This document shows, in pieces, positions 34,473-44,014 of a stretch of DNA of 64,000 nucleotides. How positions within the stretch are numbered: the stretch's first letter is position 1; every line of letters begins with the position of its first letter. This DNA is from Actinacidiphila yeochonensis CN732. GTDB lineage: Bacteria; Actinomycetota; Actinomycetes; Streptomycetales; Streptomycetaceae. The translations under genes and the position numbers were made by a program. The DNA is taken from the NCBI RefSeq assembly GCF_000745345.1, contig NZ_JQNR01000005.1, positions 2,170,001-2,234,000 on the forward strand, read 5' to 3'. Under the pieces are notes generated by a model. That model did no database searches and was not told the origin of the DNA. It was given only the letters and a program-made list of their open reading frames with translations.

Positions 34473-34798
34473 CGAGATCCCCCTCTGAGGGCGGCACATC
34501 GGCCGGTGGCCCGGCCGTGGGGCACCGATCGTAGTGACTGCGGCGTGCCGGTGGAAGCCGGGCCAGGGATCGGCGCCCCGCCCGTAGCACCGCCGCCGAG
34601 CGGCACCCGACAGGACGGAGGGTGCCCGAACCGGCACAAAGGGATAGGTGATGCCGACCATGGTGCAGAAGTGGGGAAACCCACAATTAGGCCAGGAAAG
34701 GACGTATCGGGGCGTCCCTCCTGTTTCCATGGGTGTCGGAAGAAGCCCGGCACCGGCAGCGTCCGGTCCGTGGCCACCCCAGCCTTTTGGAGAGATGC
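34473..34798. other. divergent promoter region of LPETG gene and L,D-transpeptidase gene
   Basis: No gene was recognised. The stretch 34620-34720 is clearly less GC-rich (GGTGCAGAAGTGGGGAAACC, CACAATTAGG) and is the likely site of divergent promoters for the two cell-wall genes. Confidence 0.45.
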
Positions 34799-36178
34799 GT
34801 GACGTCGCCCGAGACCGGAAACGCCCCCAAGCCCGACCACAACGACGCCCGCCGCCCCCGCCGCGCTCTGCGCCGCGGCACCCTCGCCGCCCTCGCGGTG
34901 GTGGCCGGCGGCACCGCGGTGCTGACCGCGTGCGGCCACGGCGGGAGCGGCGTGGCCGGTGCCGAGAAGGCGGCGGCCACCAGCTCCCCCACCAGTACCC
35001 CGAGCAGCACGCCCGCCAGCACCACGGCGACCACCCAGGCCCGTGAGGACGCCAAGGCGGTCGACCAGGCCAAGCAGGCCTCGGCGGCGAAGATCACCAT
35101 CACGCCGAAGTCGGGCAGCACCGGCGTCGCGGTCTCGAAGACGGCGAAGGTCACCGTCACCGGCGGCAAGCTGACCTCGGTCACGATGAAGGCCGTCTCC
35201 TCGGGCCACACGGTGGCCGGCACCATATCCGCCGACGGCCGCACCTGGCAGCCCAAGGCGTCGCTCGGCTACGGGCTCCAGTTCAAGGTCAGCGCGACCG
35301 CCAAGGACTCGCAGGGCCGGCAGGCCACCGCGCAGTCCACGTTCGCCACCAAGGCGCAGTCCGGCAGCTTCGTCGGCTACTTCACGCCCGAGGACGGTTC
35401 CACCGTCGGCGTCGGCATGCCGGTGTCGATCAAGTTCAGCAAGGCGATATCCACCGCGGACCGGGCCGCCGTCCAGAGCGGCATCAGCGTCCAGTCCAGC
35501 AGCGGCCAGCAGGTGGTCGGCCACTGGTTCAGCTCCACCCGGCTCGACCTGCGCCCGCAGTCCTACTGGCAGGCCGGCTCGCACGTCACCCTGGGCCTGC
35601 ACCTCAAGGGTGTGAAGGGCGCGCCCGGCGTGTACGGCGTGCAGAACAAGACCGTCAGCTTCGACGTCGGCCGCTCGCAGGTCTCCACCGTCGACGCCCA
35701 GACGCACATGATGACCGTGGTCCGTGACGGCCAGGTCATCCGCACCGTCCCGGTCTCCGCCGGCGGTACGGGCCACACCACGTACAACGGCCAGATGGTG
35801 ATCGAGGAGAAGGACCTCTCCACCCGGATGAACGGGGCCACCGTCGGGTTCACCGACTCCGACGGCAAGGGCGAGTACGACATCCCCGACGTCCCGCACG
35901 CCATGCGGCTGAGCGACTCCGGCACGTTCATCCACGGCAACTACTGGTCCGACAAGTCCGTCTTCGGCACCACCAACACCAGCCACGGCTGCATCGGGCT
36001 GAGCGACACCAAGGGCGGCAAGGACGACACCACCGACGCGGCCTGGTTCTACGACAACTCCCTGATCGGAGACGTTGTCACCGTCGTCAACTCGCCGGAC
36101 AAGACGATCCAGCCGGACAACGGGCTCAACGGATGGAACATGTCCTGGAGCCAGTGGGTGGCCGGCTCGGCCGTCTGA
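34799..36178 (+). CDS. L,D-transpeptidase lipoprotein (YkuD, Ig-like domains)
   Basis: This encodes 459 residues from GTG 34799 (RBS GGAGAG). An Arg-rich signal peptide ends in the lipobox LTAC, so the mature protein is lipid-anchored outside the cell. After a Ser/Thr linker come two beta-sandwich domains (about 85-265), as in mycobacterial LdtMt2. The YkuD catalytic domain (about 270-400) shows HAMRLSDSGTFIHGNYW and the nucleophile motif TSHGCIGLSD. The usual HGCVRM-like tail is slightly changed to HGCIGL, still with Cys and His. A C-terminal subdomain ends NGWNMSWSQWVAGSAV. It forms 3-3 cross-links in peptidoglycan. Confidence 0.9.
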   Translation: MTSPETGNAPKPDHNDARRPRRALRRGTLAALAVVAGGTAVLTACGHGGSGVAGAEKAAATSSPTSTPSSTPASTTATTQAREDAKAVDQAKQASAAKITITPKSGSTGVAVSKTAKVTVTGGKLTSVTMKAVSSGHTVAGTISADGRTWQPKASLGYGLQFKVSATAKDSQGRQATAQSTFATKAQSGSFVGYFTPEDGSTVGVGMPVSIKFSKAISTADRAAVQSGISVQSSSGQQVVGHWFSSTRLDLRPQSYWQAGSHVTLGLHLKGVKGAPGVYGVQNKTVSFDVGRSQVSTVDAQTHMMTVVRDGQVIRTVPVSAGGTGHTTYNGQMVIEEKDLSTRMNGATVGFTDSDGKGEYDIPDVPHAMRLSDSGTFIHGNYWSDKSVFGTTNTSHGCIGLSDTKGGKDDTTDAAWFYDNSLIGDVVTVVNSPDKTIQPDNGLNGWNMSWSQWVAGSAV

Positions 36179-36231
36179 GGCCGGTTCCGGAGCCCGCCGG
36201 CCGCAGGCCGTCAGGCACTCACCGCACCCGA

Positions 36232-36276
36232 CCGAGGCCCTCGGTACGCCCACGTACGGCGTGCCGGGGGCCTCGG
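36232..36276. terminator. long hairpin between convergent Ldt and ROK genes
   Basis: CCGAGGCCC-TCGGTACGCC (36232-36250) pairs with GGCGTGCCGGGGGCCTCGG (36258-36276) over 19 positions, with two G-T wobbles and a 7-nt loop. Placed 54 nt after the transpeptidase stop. Confidence 0.65.
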
Positions 36277-36284
36277 CCTGTCTG

Positions 36285-36371
36285 CCCGTCCGGACGCCTC
36301 GGCTCGTTCGGACCCGCAGGCCCGTCCGGACGCCTCGTCGGCCCGTTCGGACCCGCAGGCCCGTCCGGACG
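36285..36371. repeat. tandem 36-39-nt repeat after the transpeptidase gene
   Basis: Units starting CCCGTCCGGACGCCTCG and ending GTTCGGACCCGCAGG occupy 36285-36320 and 36321-36359, with a partial third copy at 36360-36371. The array lies between the terminator hairpin and the end of the ROK gene. No coding value seen. Confidence 0.6.
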
Positions 36372-36446
36372 TCCAGGTCCGGTCCGGCCCTGGCGTCACT
36401 GGGCAGGGCAGACCACTCCGGGCACGGGTCCGGACGCCCCGGCCGG

Positions 36447-37619
36447 TCAGCGCTCGGGGGTGTGTATCCAGGCGGCCGGGTCGTCCAGCACCGCGCGTAC
36501 GGAGCTGTAGGCGGCGCCGCGCAGCACCCCGTCCCGGCCCAGCCGGGACGTCACCACGTCCTGGGGCCGCCAGCGCCGGTCGGTGACCCGGGCGGCCAGC
36601 TCGGCGCGTACCCCCGGCAGCAGCCAGGGCGCCAGGTCGGCCAGCGGGCCGCCGACCACGACGGCCTGCGGGTCCAGCAGGTTCACCGCGCCGCTGAGCG
36701 CCACCCCCAGCGCCTGCCCGGCCCCCGCCAGTGCGGCGATCGCGGCCGGGTCGCCCCCCGCCGCGGCGGTGCGCAGCGCCCGCGGAGTGCCCGCGCCGGC
36801 CGCGCGCAGCAGCGCCTCCTCGCCGGCGAAGGTCTCCAGGCAGCCGTGGGCGCCGCACGAGCACAGCGGCCCGTCGGGGCGGACCGGAACGTGGCCCAGC
36901 TCCCCGGCGAAGCCCCGGGCGCCGCGGAAGAGCCGGCCCTCGACGATCAGCGCGGCGCCGATACCGATCTCCGCCGAGACGTGCACGAAGTCGGCGAGCC
37001 GGTCGTGGCCGCCCAGCCAGAGCTCGGCCAGGGCGCCGAGGTTGGCCTCGTTCTCCACGACCGTGGTGCCCGGCCCGAGGGCGGTGGCCACGTCGACGTC
37101 CTCCCAGCCCAGGTTGGGCGCGCGCAGCACCGTGCCCCTGTCCTGGCCCACCAGCCCGGGGACGGCCACGGTGGTGCCGACCGGCCGCAGGTCCATCCCG
37201 GCGGCCTCCTTCGCCACCCGGCCGATCAGTTCGGCCAGTTCGGCCAGTACGGCGGCGGCCGGCCGGCCGCGGTTGTCGGCCGGGCACTCGCTGCGGCAGC
37301 GCAGGTCGCCGCGGAGGTCGACGACGCATACGGCCAGGTGGTCGACGCCGACCTCGGCGCCGATCCCGGCCGGACCGGCCGCGGCCAGCGCCAGCGCCGT
37401 CCCGGGGCGGCCGACGGTGCCGGGGCGCTGGGCTCCGCGCTCCTCCAGCAGCCCCGCGGCGAGCAGCTCGTCGACGAGGGTGGAGACCGTCGCCCGGGTC
37501 AGCCCCACCTCGGCGGCGATCGTCGCCCGGGTCAGGTTCTCGCCGGCGGCCAGGGCCCGCAGCACCAGGGCAAGGTTGCGGTGGCGCAGCTCCGCCTGGG
37601 CGCCGTTGCGTTTGACCAC
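36447..37619 (-). CDS. xylR: ROK-family transcriptional regulator, likely xylose repressor
   Basis: This encodes 390 residues. The N-terminal winged helix (RHRNLALVLRALAAGENLTR, then EVGLTRATVSTLVDELLAAG) precedes a ROK sugar-kinase-like domain. That domain has the phosphate loop-like VGAEVGVDHLAVCVVDLRGD region, VENEANLGALAE, EIGIGAALIVEGRLFRGARG and the zinc motif CSCGAHGCLETFAG. It lies downstream of xylB on the same strand and beside divergent xylA. It is therefore most simply the xylose-responsive repressor of both, although ROK regulators can respond to other sugars. Confidence 0.82.
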   Translation of the reverse strand: MVKRNGAQAELRHRNLALVLRALAAGENLTRATIAAEVGLTRATVSTLVDELLAAGLLEERGAQRPGTVGRPGTALALAAAGPAGIGAEVGVDHLAVCVVDLRGDLRCRSECPADNRGRPAAAVLAELAELIGRVAKEAAGMDLRPVGTTVAVPGLVGQDRGTVLRAPNLGWEDVDVATALGPGTTVVENEANLGALAELWLGGHDRLADFVHVSAEIGIGAALIVEGRLFRGARGFAGELGHVPVRPDGPLCSCGAHGCLETFAGEEALLRAAGAGTPRALRTAAAGGDPAAIAALAGAGQALGVALSGAVNLLDPQAVVVGGPLADLAPWLLPGVRAELAARVTDRRWRPQDVVTSRLGRDGVLRGAAYSSVRAVLDDPAAWIHTPER

Positions 37620-37863
37620 GGGCTCTCCTTCATCTCGCCGACGCCAAGTATGGGGTGGCGCCCGGCCGGGCCGTCAGAGACGGCCGGCCGCTCGCCGTCG
37701 CTCAGATATCCCGGCGCCGCTCTCCAATGCTCTCCGCCGCGGACGGCGATGGCGCGGGCCACGGCGGCAACCGCTCTCCGCCCCCGCGCCCCGCGCCCCC
37801 GCGCCTCAGTGCCCCGGGGCGCGCGGGGCGGACGCGGAGCCCGGACGGCCCGCGCCCGCCCCC

Positions 37864-37917
37864 CACCCGAGGGGCGTCAGCCACCCGAGGGGTGCCCCCC
37901 ACCCGAGGGGCGTCAGC
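37864..37917. repeat. three 18-nt tandem units at the 3' end of xylB
   Basis: Units CACCCGAGGGGCGTCAGC begin at 37864, 37882 (variant ending GTGCCCCC) and 37900; the last overlaps the xylB stop codon (37913-37915). The array occupies part of the 293-bp gap to the ROK gene; the rest of that gap is featureless. Confidence 0.6.
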
Positions 37918-39346
37918 CGCCGAGCAGCGGCAGCGCGGCGCCGAGCCGGGCCAGCGCCGCGTCGTCCCGTGCCACCGCCGGGTGCAGCGGGCCGTCGCTG
38001 GTGTGCCAGCGGCCGGCGATGGCCGCCGGCTCCTCGCCGGTGAGCAGCGACGCCGCCTGCACCGCCGCGCCCAGCGCGACCAGTTCCGAGGCGGCCGGCA
38101 CCCGCACCGGGCGGCCGGAGAGCCGGCGCACCGTCTCCAGCCAGGCGGCGCCGCGTGCGCCGCCGCCGATGAGCAGGATCGGTTCGTCCGCCGAAGCGGC
38201 GTCGCCGTCCACGCCGAGCACCAGGTCCAGTGCCGCGAGCAGCGCGTAGACGGCGCCGTCGTAGGCACCCTGGAGGATCTGGCCCGGGGTGGTGTCGTGC
38301 CGCAGGCCGGTCAGCAGCCCGGAGGCGTAGGGCAGGTTGGGGGTGCGCTCGCCGTCGAGGAACGGCAGGAAGGCGATCTCGCCGCCCGGCTCCACCTCGT
38401 TGCGCTCCCGGCCCAGCAGCTCGGCCACCTTGTCCACGGCGAGGGTGCAGTTGAGGGTGCAGGCCAGCGGCAGCCAGCCGCCGTCGGCGGAGGCGAACCC
38501 GGCGACGGTGCCGGACGGGTCGGCCGGCCGCTGCCGCGCGACCGCGTAGACGGTGCCGGAGGTGCCCAGGCTCAGCACCGGCTGCCCCGGGGTGAGGCCG
38601 AGGCCGAGGGCGGCGGCGGCGTTGTCGCCGGTGCCGGCGCCGACCAGCGCGCCCGGACGGACACCGACGCCCTCCAGTACAGTGCCGGCCCGCTCGCCGG
38701 GGCCGAGGACCGTAGGCAGCAGCTTCGGGTCGAGGCCGGCCTCGGCGAGCAGCTCCTCGTCGTACCCGCCGGTCCGCGAGGACCACCAGCCGGTGCCGGA
38801 GGCGTCGCCGCGGTCCGTGACGCCCGCGCCGCTCAGCCGCTCGGTGAGGAAGTCGTGCGGCAGCCGTACCGCCTTCGCGGCGGCGGCCACCTCGGGCTCG
38901 GTGGCGCGCAGCCACTCCCACTTGGAGATGGTGAAGCTCGCGCCCGGCACCGAGCCGACCCGCTCGGCCCACCAGGCGGCGCCCTTCTTCTCGACCAGCG
39001 CCTGCGCCTGCGGGGCGGAGCGCACGTCGTTCCACAGCAGTGAGGGCCGCAGCGGACGGCCCCGCTCGTCGAGGACCACCAGGCCGTGCTGCTGGCCGCC
39101 GACCGAGACCGCCTCGGCGGCCTGCGCGTACGGGCCGACCTGGGCGAGGGCCTCCTGCAGCGCCTCCCACCACACCTCGGGGTCGGTCTCCCGGCCCGCG
39201 CCGGTGCTCACCGTGTGCCGGGCCTGGCCGCGGGCCAGCACCTCGCCGGTGGCCACGTCGACCGCCAGCACCTTCGTGGACTGGGTGGAGCTGTCCACGC
39301 CGAGCACGACCGGCCCCTGCTGACCGTGCTGCCCGTCTGTCGCCAT
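37913..39346 (-). CDS. xylB: xylulokinase
   Basis: This encodes 477 residues from ATG 39346. FGGY-kinase landmarks are [15 protein letters not shown] (phosphate 1), [13 protein letters not shown] with the xylulokinase MHG-like segment [42 protein letters not shown] and the C-terminal ADP-binding [17 protein letters not shown]. It phosphorylates D-xylulose to xylulose 5-phosphate. It is divergent from xylA across a 208-bp regulatory gap. An upstream in-frame extension across the promoter and xylA was rejected. Confidence 0.92.
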   Translation of the reverse strand: MATDGQHGQQGPVVLGVDSSTQSTKVLAVDVATGEVLARGQARHTVSTGAGRETDPEVWWEALQEALAQVGPYAQAAEAVSVGGQQHGLVVLDERGRPLRPSLLWNDVRSAPQAQALVEKKGAAWWAERVGSVPGASFTISKWEWLRATEPEVAAAAKAVRLPHDFLTERLSGAGVTDRGDASGTGWWSSRTGGYDEELLAEAGLDPKLLPTVLGPGERAGTVLEGVGVRPGALVGAGTGDNAAAALGLGLTPGQPVLSLGTSGTVYAVARQRPADPSGTVAGFASADGGWLPLACTLNCTLAVDKVAELLGRERNEVEPGGEIAFLPFLDGERTPNLPYASGLLTGLRHDTTPGQILQGAYDGAVYALLAALDLVLGVDGDAASADEPILLIGGGARGAAWLETVRRLSGRPVRVPAASELVALGAAVQAASLLTGEEPAAIAGRWHTSDGPLHPAVARDDAALARLGAALPLLGG

Positions 39347-39517
39347 GTGTGTCCTGGTCCTTTCCGCGGCACCCGCGAAGGTCGTGGTGATGAGGTCGGG
39401 CGGGGCTGCCGAGGGCTTGCCCCGGGGCCCTTCGGGAGGGCCGGACGGGGGTCCCGTGACAGGGCCCACGCAGATTCGCGGGGTGCCCCACTTCCCATCA
39501 TCGCCCTCGCATACTAA

Positions 39518-39539
39518 TTTGTTCAACAGTCTGACGAAT
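39518..39539. promoter_or_regulatory. candidate operator/promoter for xylA-xylB
   Basis: In an AT-rich island of the divergent gap, TTTGTTCA (39518-39525) and TGACGAAT (39532-39539) form an imperfect dyad (5 of 8 pairs) around ACAGTC, 15 nt before the xylA ATG. The preceding TACTAAT (39512-39518) resembles a -10 element. This is the natural target for the ROK regulator, but it is a weak palindrome. Confidence 0.4.
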
Positions 39540-39554
39540 AGGAGCCGACCCCCC

Positions 39555-40736
39555 ATGACTACCGAGACGAACCTCACCCCCAAGCCCGAGCACAAGTTCA
39601 CGTTCGGCCTGTGGACGGTCGGCTGGCAGGGCCGTGACCCGTTCGGTGACGCCACCCGCCCGGCGCTGGACCCGGTCGAGTCGGTCAACAAGCTCGCCGA
39701 GCTCGGTGCCGCCGGTGTCACCTTCCACGACGACGACCTGATCCCGTTCGGGTCGTCCGACGCCGAGCGCGAGGCCATCGTCAAGCGCTTCCGCGAGGCG
39801 CTGGACGCCACCGGCCTCACCGTGCCGATGGCCACCACCAACCTCTTCACCCACCCCGTCTTCAAGGACGGCGGCTTCACCTCCAACGACCGCGAGGTGC
39901 GCCGCTTCGCGCTGCGCAAGGTCATCCGCAACATCGACCTCGCCGTCGAGCTGGGTGCCAAGACCTACGTCGCCTGGGGCGGCCGCGAGGGCGCCGAGTC
40001 CGGTGCCGCCAAGGACATCCGCGTCGCCCTGGACCGGATGAAGGAGGCGTTCGACCTCCTCGGCGAGTACGTCACCGAGCAGGGCTACGACCTGCGCTTC
40101 GCCGTCGAGCCGAAGCCGAACGAGCCCCGCGGCGACATCCTCCTGCCGACCATCGGCCACGCGCTGGCGTTCATCAACTCGCTGGAGCGCCCCGAGCTGG
40201 TCGGCGTCAACCCCGAGGTCGGCCACGAGCAGATGGCCGGGCTGAACTTCCCGCACGGCATCGCCCAGGCGCTGTGGCACGGCAAGCTCTTCCACATCGA
40301 CCTCAACGGCCAGACCGGCATCAAGTACGACCAGGACCTGCGCTTCGGCGCCGGCAACCTGCGCGAGGCGTTCTGGCTGGTGGACCTGCTGGAGTCCTCC
40401 GACTACGAGGGCCCGCGCCACTTCGACTTCAAGCCGCCGCGCACCGAGGACTTCGACGGCGTGTGGGCGTCGGCCGCCGGCTGCATGCGCAACTACCTGA
40501 TCCTCAAGGAGCGCTCCGCCGCGTTCCGCGCCGACCCGGCCGTCCAGGAGGCGCTGCGCGCGTCCAAGCTGGACCAGCTCGCCCAGCCGACCCTCGGCGC
40601 CGGCGAGACGCTGGCCGACCTGCTGGCCGACCGCAGCGCGTACGAGGACTTCGACGCCGACGCCGTCGCCGAGCGCGGCATGGCCTTCGAGGCGCTGGAC
40701 CAGCTGGCGATGGACCACCTGCTCGGCGTCCGCTGA
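39555..40736 (+). CDS. xylA: xylose isomerase
   Basis: This encodes 393 residues from ATG 39555, the size of the short actinobacterial class I enzymes. Sequence features are the start [20 protein letters not shown] and [12 protein letters not shown] with catalytic His-Asp. Others are WGGREGAE, metal-ligand [50 protein letters not shown], and [11 protein letters not shown]. It converts D-xylose to D-xylulose (and glucose to fructose, the industrial use). It pairs with divergent xylB. A hairpin with a T-rich tail follows at 40820. Confidence 0.95.
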   Translation: MTTETNLTPKPEHKFTFGLWTVGWQGRDPFGDATRPALDPVESVNKLAELGAAGVTFHDDDLIPFGSSDAEREAIVKRFREALDATGLTVPMATTNLFTHPVFKDGGFTSNDREVRRFALRKVIRNIDLAVELGAKTYVAWGGREGAESGAAKDIRVALDRMKEAFDLLGEYVTEQGYDLRFAVEPKPNEPRGDILLPTIGHALAFINSLERPELVGVNPEVGHEQMAGLNFPHGIAQALWHGKLFHIDLNGQTGIKYDQDLRFGAGNLREAFWLVDLLESSDYEGPRHFDFKPPRTEDFDGVWASAAGCMRNYLILKERSAAFRADPAVQEALRASKLDQLAQPTLGAGETLADLLADRSAYEDFDADAVAERGMAFEALDQLAMDHLLGVR

Positions 40737-40819
40737 GCCACCCTCGCTCGGCTCCGGCCGAGCGACCGGCCTCGGCCCCGGGCCGAGCCACCCCGTGCTC
40801 GGCGTCCCCGCTGAGCCGC

Positions 40820-40850
40820 ACGCGCGTCCGGCCTCGTGCCGGGCGCGCGT
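40820..40850 (+). terminator. terminator hairpin after xylA
   Basis: ACGCGCGTCCGGC (40820-40832) pairs with GCCGGGCGCGCGT (40838-40850), 13 positions with one wobble, loop CTCGT, followed by TCTTCC. A smaller hairpin GCTCGGC/GCCGAGC lies at 40746-40763. Confidence 0.6.
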
Positions 40851-40950
40851 TCTTCCGTTCACCCGCCGGAGCCCCGCACAGCCCGGGGTGCGCGAAACCC
40901 GGCGACGGCGCCGCGCGTTGACGGGACGCGGGCAGCCGTGACGGCGACGC

Positions 40951-41060
40951 CCGGCACCCCCGGTACCCGGCGCCCGGCGCCCGGTACCCCCGGCATCCGG
41001 TGCCCGGCGCCCGGTACCCCCGGCATCCGGTGCCCGGTGCCCGGTACCCCCGGCATCCGG
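40951..41060. repeat. 30-nt tandem repeat upstream of ABC exporter genes
   Basis: Copies start at 40951 (degenerate), 40981, 41011 and 41041 (partial). They share CCGGTACCCCCGGCATCCGG followed by TGCCCGGCGC or variants, then four GTCGGC hexamers. The frame is open through it, but the encoded Pro/Gly repeats look like a read-through, not the start of the permease. In the rest of the 573-bp gap (40737-41309) I see the xylA terminators. There are also CTTCTCACCC direct repeats 20 nt apart (41177 and 41197), a possible regulator site. Confidence 0.65.
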
Positions 41061-41309
41061 AGTCGGCGTCGGCGTCGGCGTCGGCGGGGCGGGATTCTTC
41101 CGGGCCGTCCTGTCAGCAGGCTGTGCGCAGCCCCTGCCGGAGCTGTCCAAGGAAGAACTCATCCCGGCCTCAGCGCCTTCTCACCCAGGTGCGGTACTTC
41201 TCACCCCTGGATCAGACACGGCTCAGTACCTCCTCACCGCCGGTTCCTACCGTGGCGCGGCAACCAGCCATCCATCAGGCATGCCAGCCATCTCCCCCCG
41301 AGGAATCGG

Positions 41310-42806
41310 ATGTTCTTCACCTGTCTCCGGCGCGAGCTGCGCCGCCGGCACCGGGCGGCCCTCGTCGTCGCGCTGGGCCTCGCGCTCGGCATCGGGCTCG
41401 TCATCACCGTGAACGCGGTCTCCAGCGGCATGGGCCAGGCCCAGGACTCCGTCCTGAAGTCGCTCTACGGGATCGGGACCGACATGACGGTCACCAAGGC
41501 CCAGGCCGCGTCGGGTTCCGGCTCCGCGACCCCGCCCAAGTTCAACTTCGACGCCGACAGCAGCGGCAAGACCCAGAGCAGCGACCGGGTCATGGTCCAG
41601 GGCTTCCAGAGCCTGTCCTCCTCGGTCGTCGGCACCGTCGGCAAGCAGACCGGTGTCGCCAACGCCGTCGGCGGGCTCAACCTCCAGGTGCTCCAGATCA
41701 ACGGCTCCTTCAAGCAGGGCCAGTTCAAGCAGAGCCAGTCCAGCGGCTCGGGCTCCGGCTCGGGCGGCGGCTTCGGGCAGGGCGGCGGCTCCGCCCCGCC
41801 GCAGGGCGAGGTCCGCGGCGGCGGCGCCCAGTTCGACGCCAACAACTACACGGTCTACGGCGTGGACACCACCAACCTCGGGCTCGGCCCGATGGCCTCG
41901 TCCAAGATCACCTCGGGTACCACCTTCACCTCGGCGGACAGTGACGCCAAGGTGGTCGTGGCCGACTCCGCCTACGCCAAGACCAAGAGCCTGAAGGTCG
42001 GCTCCACCGTCACCATCAAGAGCGTCAAGTACAAGGTCATCGGCATCGCCACCGCCGACAGCGGCGACGCGTCCGCCAACCTCTACATCCCGCTCAAGCA
42101 GGCCCAGACGCTGGCCTCGGCCACCGGCAAGGTGACCACCATCTACGTCAAGGCGACCAGCTCGCAGAAGATCGACACGGTCAAGTCCGAGATCCAGAAG
42201 AACATCTCCGGCACCACCGTGACGACCTCGGCCGACCTGGCCTCCACCGTCTCCGGTTCGCTGTCGACCGCGTCCTCGCTCGCCACGAACGTCGGCAAGT
42301 GGCTGTCGATCGCTGTGCTCATCGTCGCGTTCCTCGTCGCCGGCCTGCTCACCTCCTCGGCGGTCAGCCGGCGCGTGCGGGAGTTCGGCACGCTCAAGGC
42401 GCTGGGCTGGAAGAGCGGCCGCGTCACCCGCCAGGTGATGGGCGAGGCGCTGGTCAACGGACTGATCGGCGGCGTCCTCGGCATCGCCCTGGGCCTGGTC
42501 GGCGCCTACGTGGTCACCGCCGTCAGCCCCACCCTCAGCGCCCAACTCGGCAGCTCGTCCGGCAGCACCGGCGGCGGCATGGGCGGCCCCGGCGGCTCGG
42601 GCGGCCCCGGTGGCGGCGGCTTCGGCGGCGGCGCCCGGCAGGCCGCGTCGAAGACCCTCGACGTCGCGCTGACCGCGCCGGTCCACGCCGGCACCATCGC
42701 GCTCGCGGTCGCCCTCGCCATCGGCGGCGGCCTGGTGGCCGGCGGCTTCGGCGGCTGGCGTGCCTCCCGGCTGCGGCCCGCCGACGCGCTGCGCCGCGTC
42801 GCCTGA
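41310..42806 (+). CDS. MacB/FtsX-type ABC transporter permease
   Basis: This encodes 498 residues from ATG 41310 (RBS CGAGGAA), starting MFFTCLRRELRRRHRAALVV. Helix 1 (about 15-37) leads to a large extracytoplasmic domain (about 40-320) containing a Ser/Gly-rich insert near residues 145-165. Then comes the FtsX-like trio of helices: about 330-352, 385-420 and 460-480. The cytoplasmic loop RRVREFGTLKALGWKSGRVT is the hallmark ATPase-contact region of MacB/FtsX permeases. A Gly-rich stretch (GGGMGGPGGSGGPGGGG) splits the last two helices. It works with the ATPase encoded 33 bp downstream, in export, mechanotransmission or lipid/peptide handling. Confidence 0.87.
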   Translation: MFFTCLRRELRRRHRAALVVALGLALGIGLVITVNAVSSGMGQAQDSVLKSLYGIGTDMTVTKAQAASGSGSATPPKFNFDADSSGKTQSSDRVMVQGFQSLSSSVVGTVGKQTGVANAVGGLNLQVLQINGSFKQGQFKQSQSSGSGSGSGGGFGQGGGSAPPQGEVRGGGAQFDANNYTVYGVDTTNLGLGPMASSKITSGTTFTSADSDAKVVVADSAYAKTKSLKVGSTVTIKSVKYKVIGIATADSGDASANLYIPLKQAQTLASATGKVTTIYVKATSSQKIDTVKSEIQKNISGTTVTTSADLASTVSGSLSTASSLATNVGKWLSIAVLIVAFLVAGLLTSSAVSRRVREFGTLKALGWKSGRVTRQVMGEALVNGLIGGVLGIALGLVGAYVVTAVSPTLSAQLGSSSGSTGGGMGGPGGSGGPGGGGFGGGARQAASKTLDVALTAPVHAGTIALAVALAIGGGLVAGGFGGWRASRLRPADALRRVA

Positions 42807-42839
42807 CCGGCCCCCCACCGTCCTCCCCAGGAGTCCTCC

Positions 42840-43529
<690 letters not shown>

Positions 43530-43605
43530 CCCACCCGGGGCCGACCGCCAACTGACCCCACCCGTCCCCCGGTCGGGCACCTCTCCACCCGGCCGGGCAC
43601 CCCAC

Positions 43606-43645
43606 CCGAAGCGCCCGCACGGAACACCCCGTGCGGGCGCTTCGG
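43606..43645 (+). terminator. 17-bp-arm terminator after the ABC operon
   Basis: CCGAAGCGCCCGCACGG (43606-43622) pairs perfectly with 43629-43645 across a 6-nt loop, 76 nt after the ATPase stop. Confidence 0.75.
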
Positions 43646-43905
43646 CGTGCGCGGCGGAGAACGGTGAACCGAGGAGGACGAGGGAGGAGCGACATTCGGC
43701 GCACCGTCAGATGCCGCTTTTACAAAGGTTTTTGAACGCGTATCCGGTACGAGGTCGGAGGCGCCTGGCAGGGAGAAGATGTCGGCGTGGCGCTCCTGTC
43801 CCGCGCTTCGCGGCTGTGTTTTCCGGACCTCCTGAGGCGTCGGCCCATTGCCCGTTCCGCGGCGATGCGTGAACTTCCGCAGCGGTTCCAAGAGGCGTGG
43901 AGGTA

Positions 43906-43934
43906 TTGCGAAGTGATGGTGATGATTTTACGCT
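43906..43934 (+). promoter_or_regulatory. candidate promoter of the LamG protein gene
   Basis: TTGCGA (43906-43911) and TACGCT (43929-43934) are separated by 17 nt in a distinctly AT-richer segment of the 485-bp gap 43530-44014, about 80 nt before ATG 44015. It resembles a housekeeping-sigma promoter. Confidence 0.35.
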
Positions 43935-44014
43935 CTCTTGATAAATGGCATGTGAAACTTTCGCGAACATGCTCGTGGTGCGCGGCTGCGTACGGTCGCG
44001 GGATTGGGGTGGGG

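Noticed and set aside
39347-39961. xylB beginning upstream at 39961
   Set aside because: That frame overlaps xylA antisense and the shared promoter; ATG 39346 gives the normal xylulokinase N terminus.
40836-41309. N-terminal extension of the MacB-like permease encoded by the 30-nt repeats
   Set aside because: The Pro/Gly/Arg repeats are not a permease domain, and an RBS with ATG 41310 directly precedes the conserved elbow helix.
43787-44014. Extension of the LamG protein to ATG 43787
   Set aside because: It would bury the signal peptide behind 76 residues and translate the AT-rich promoter region.
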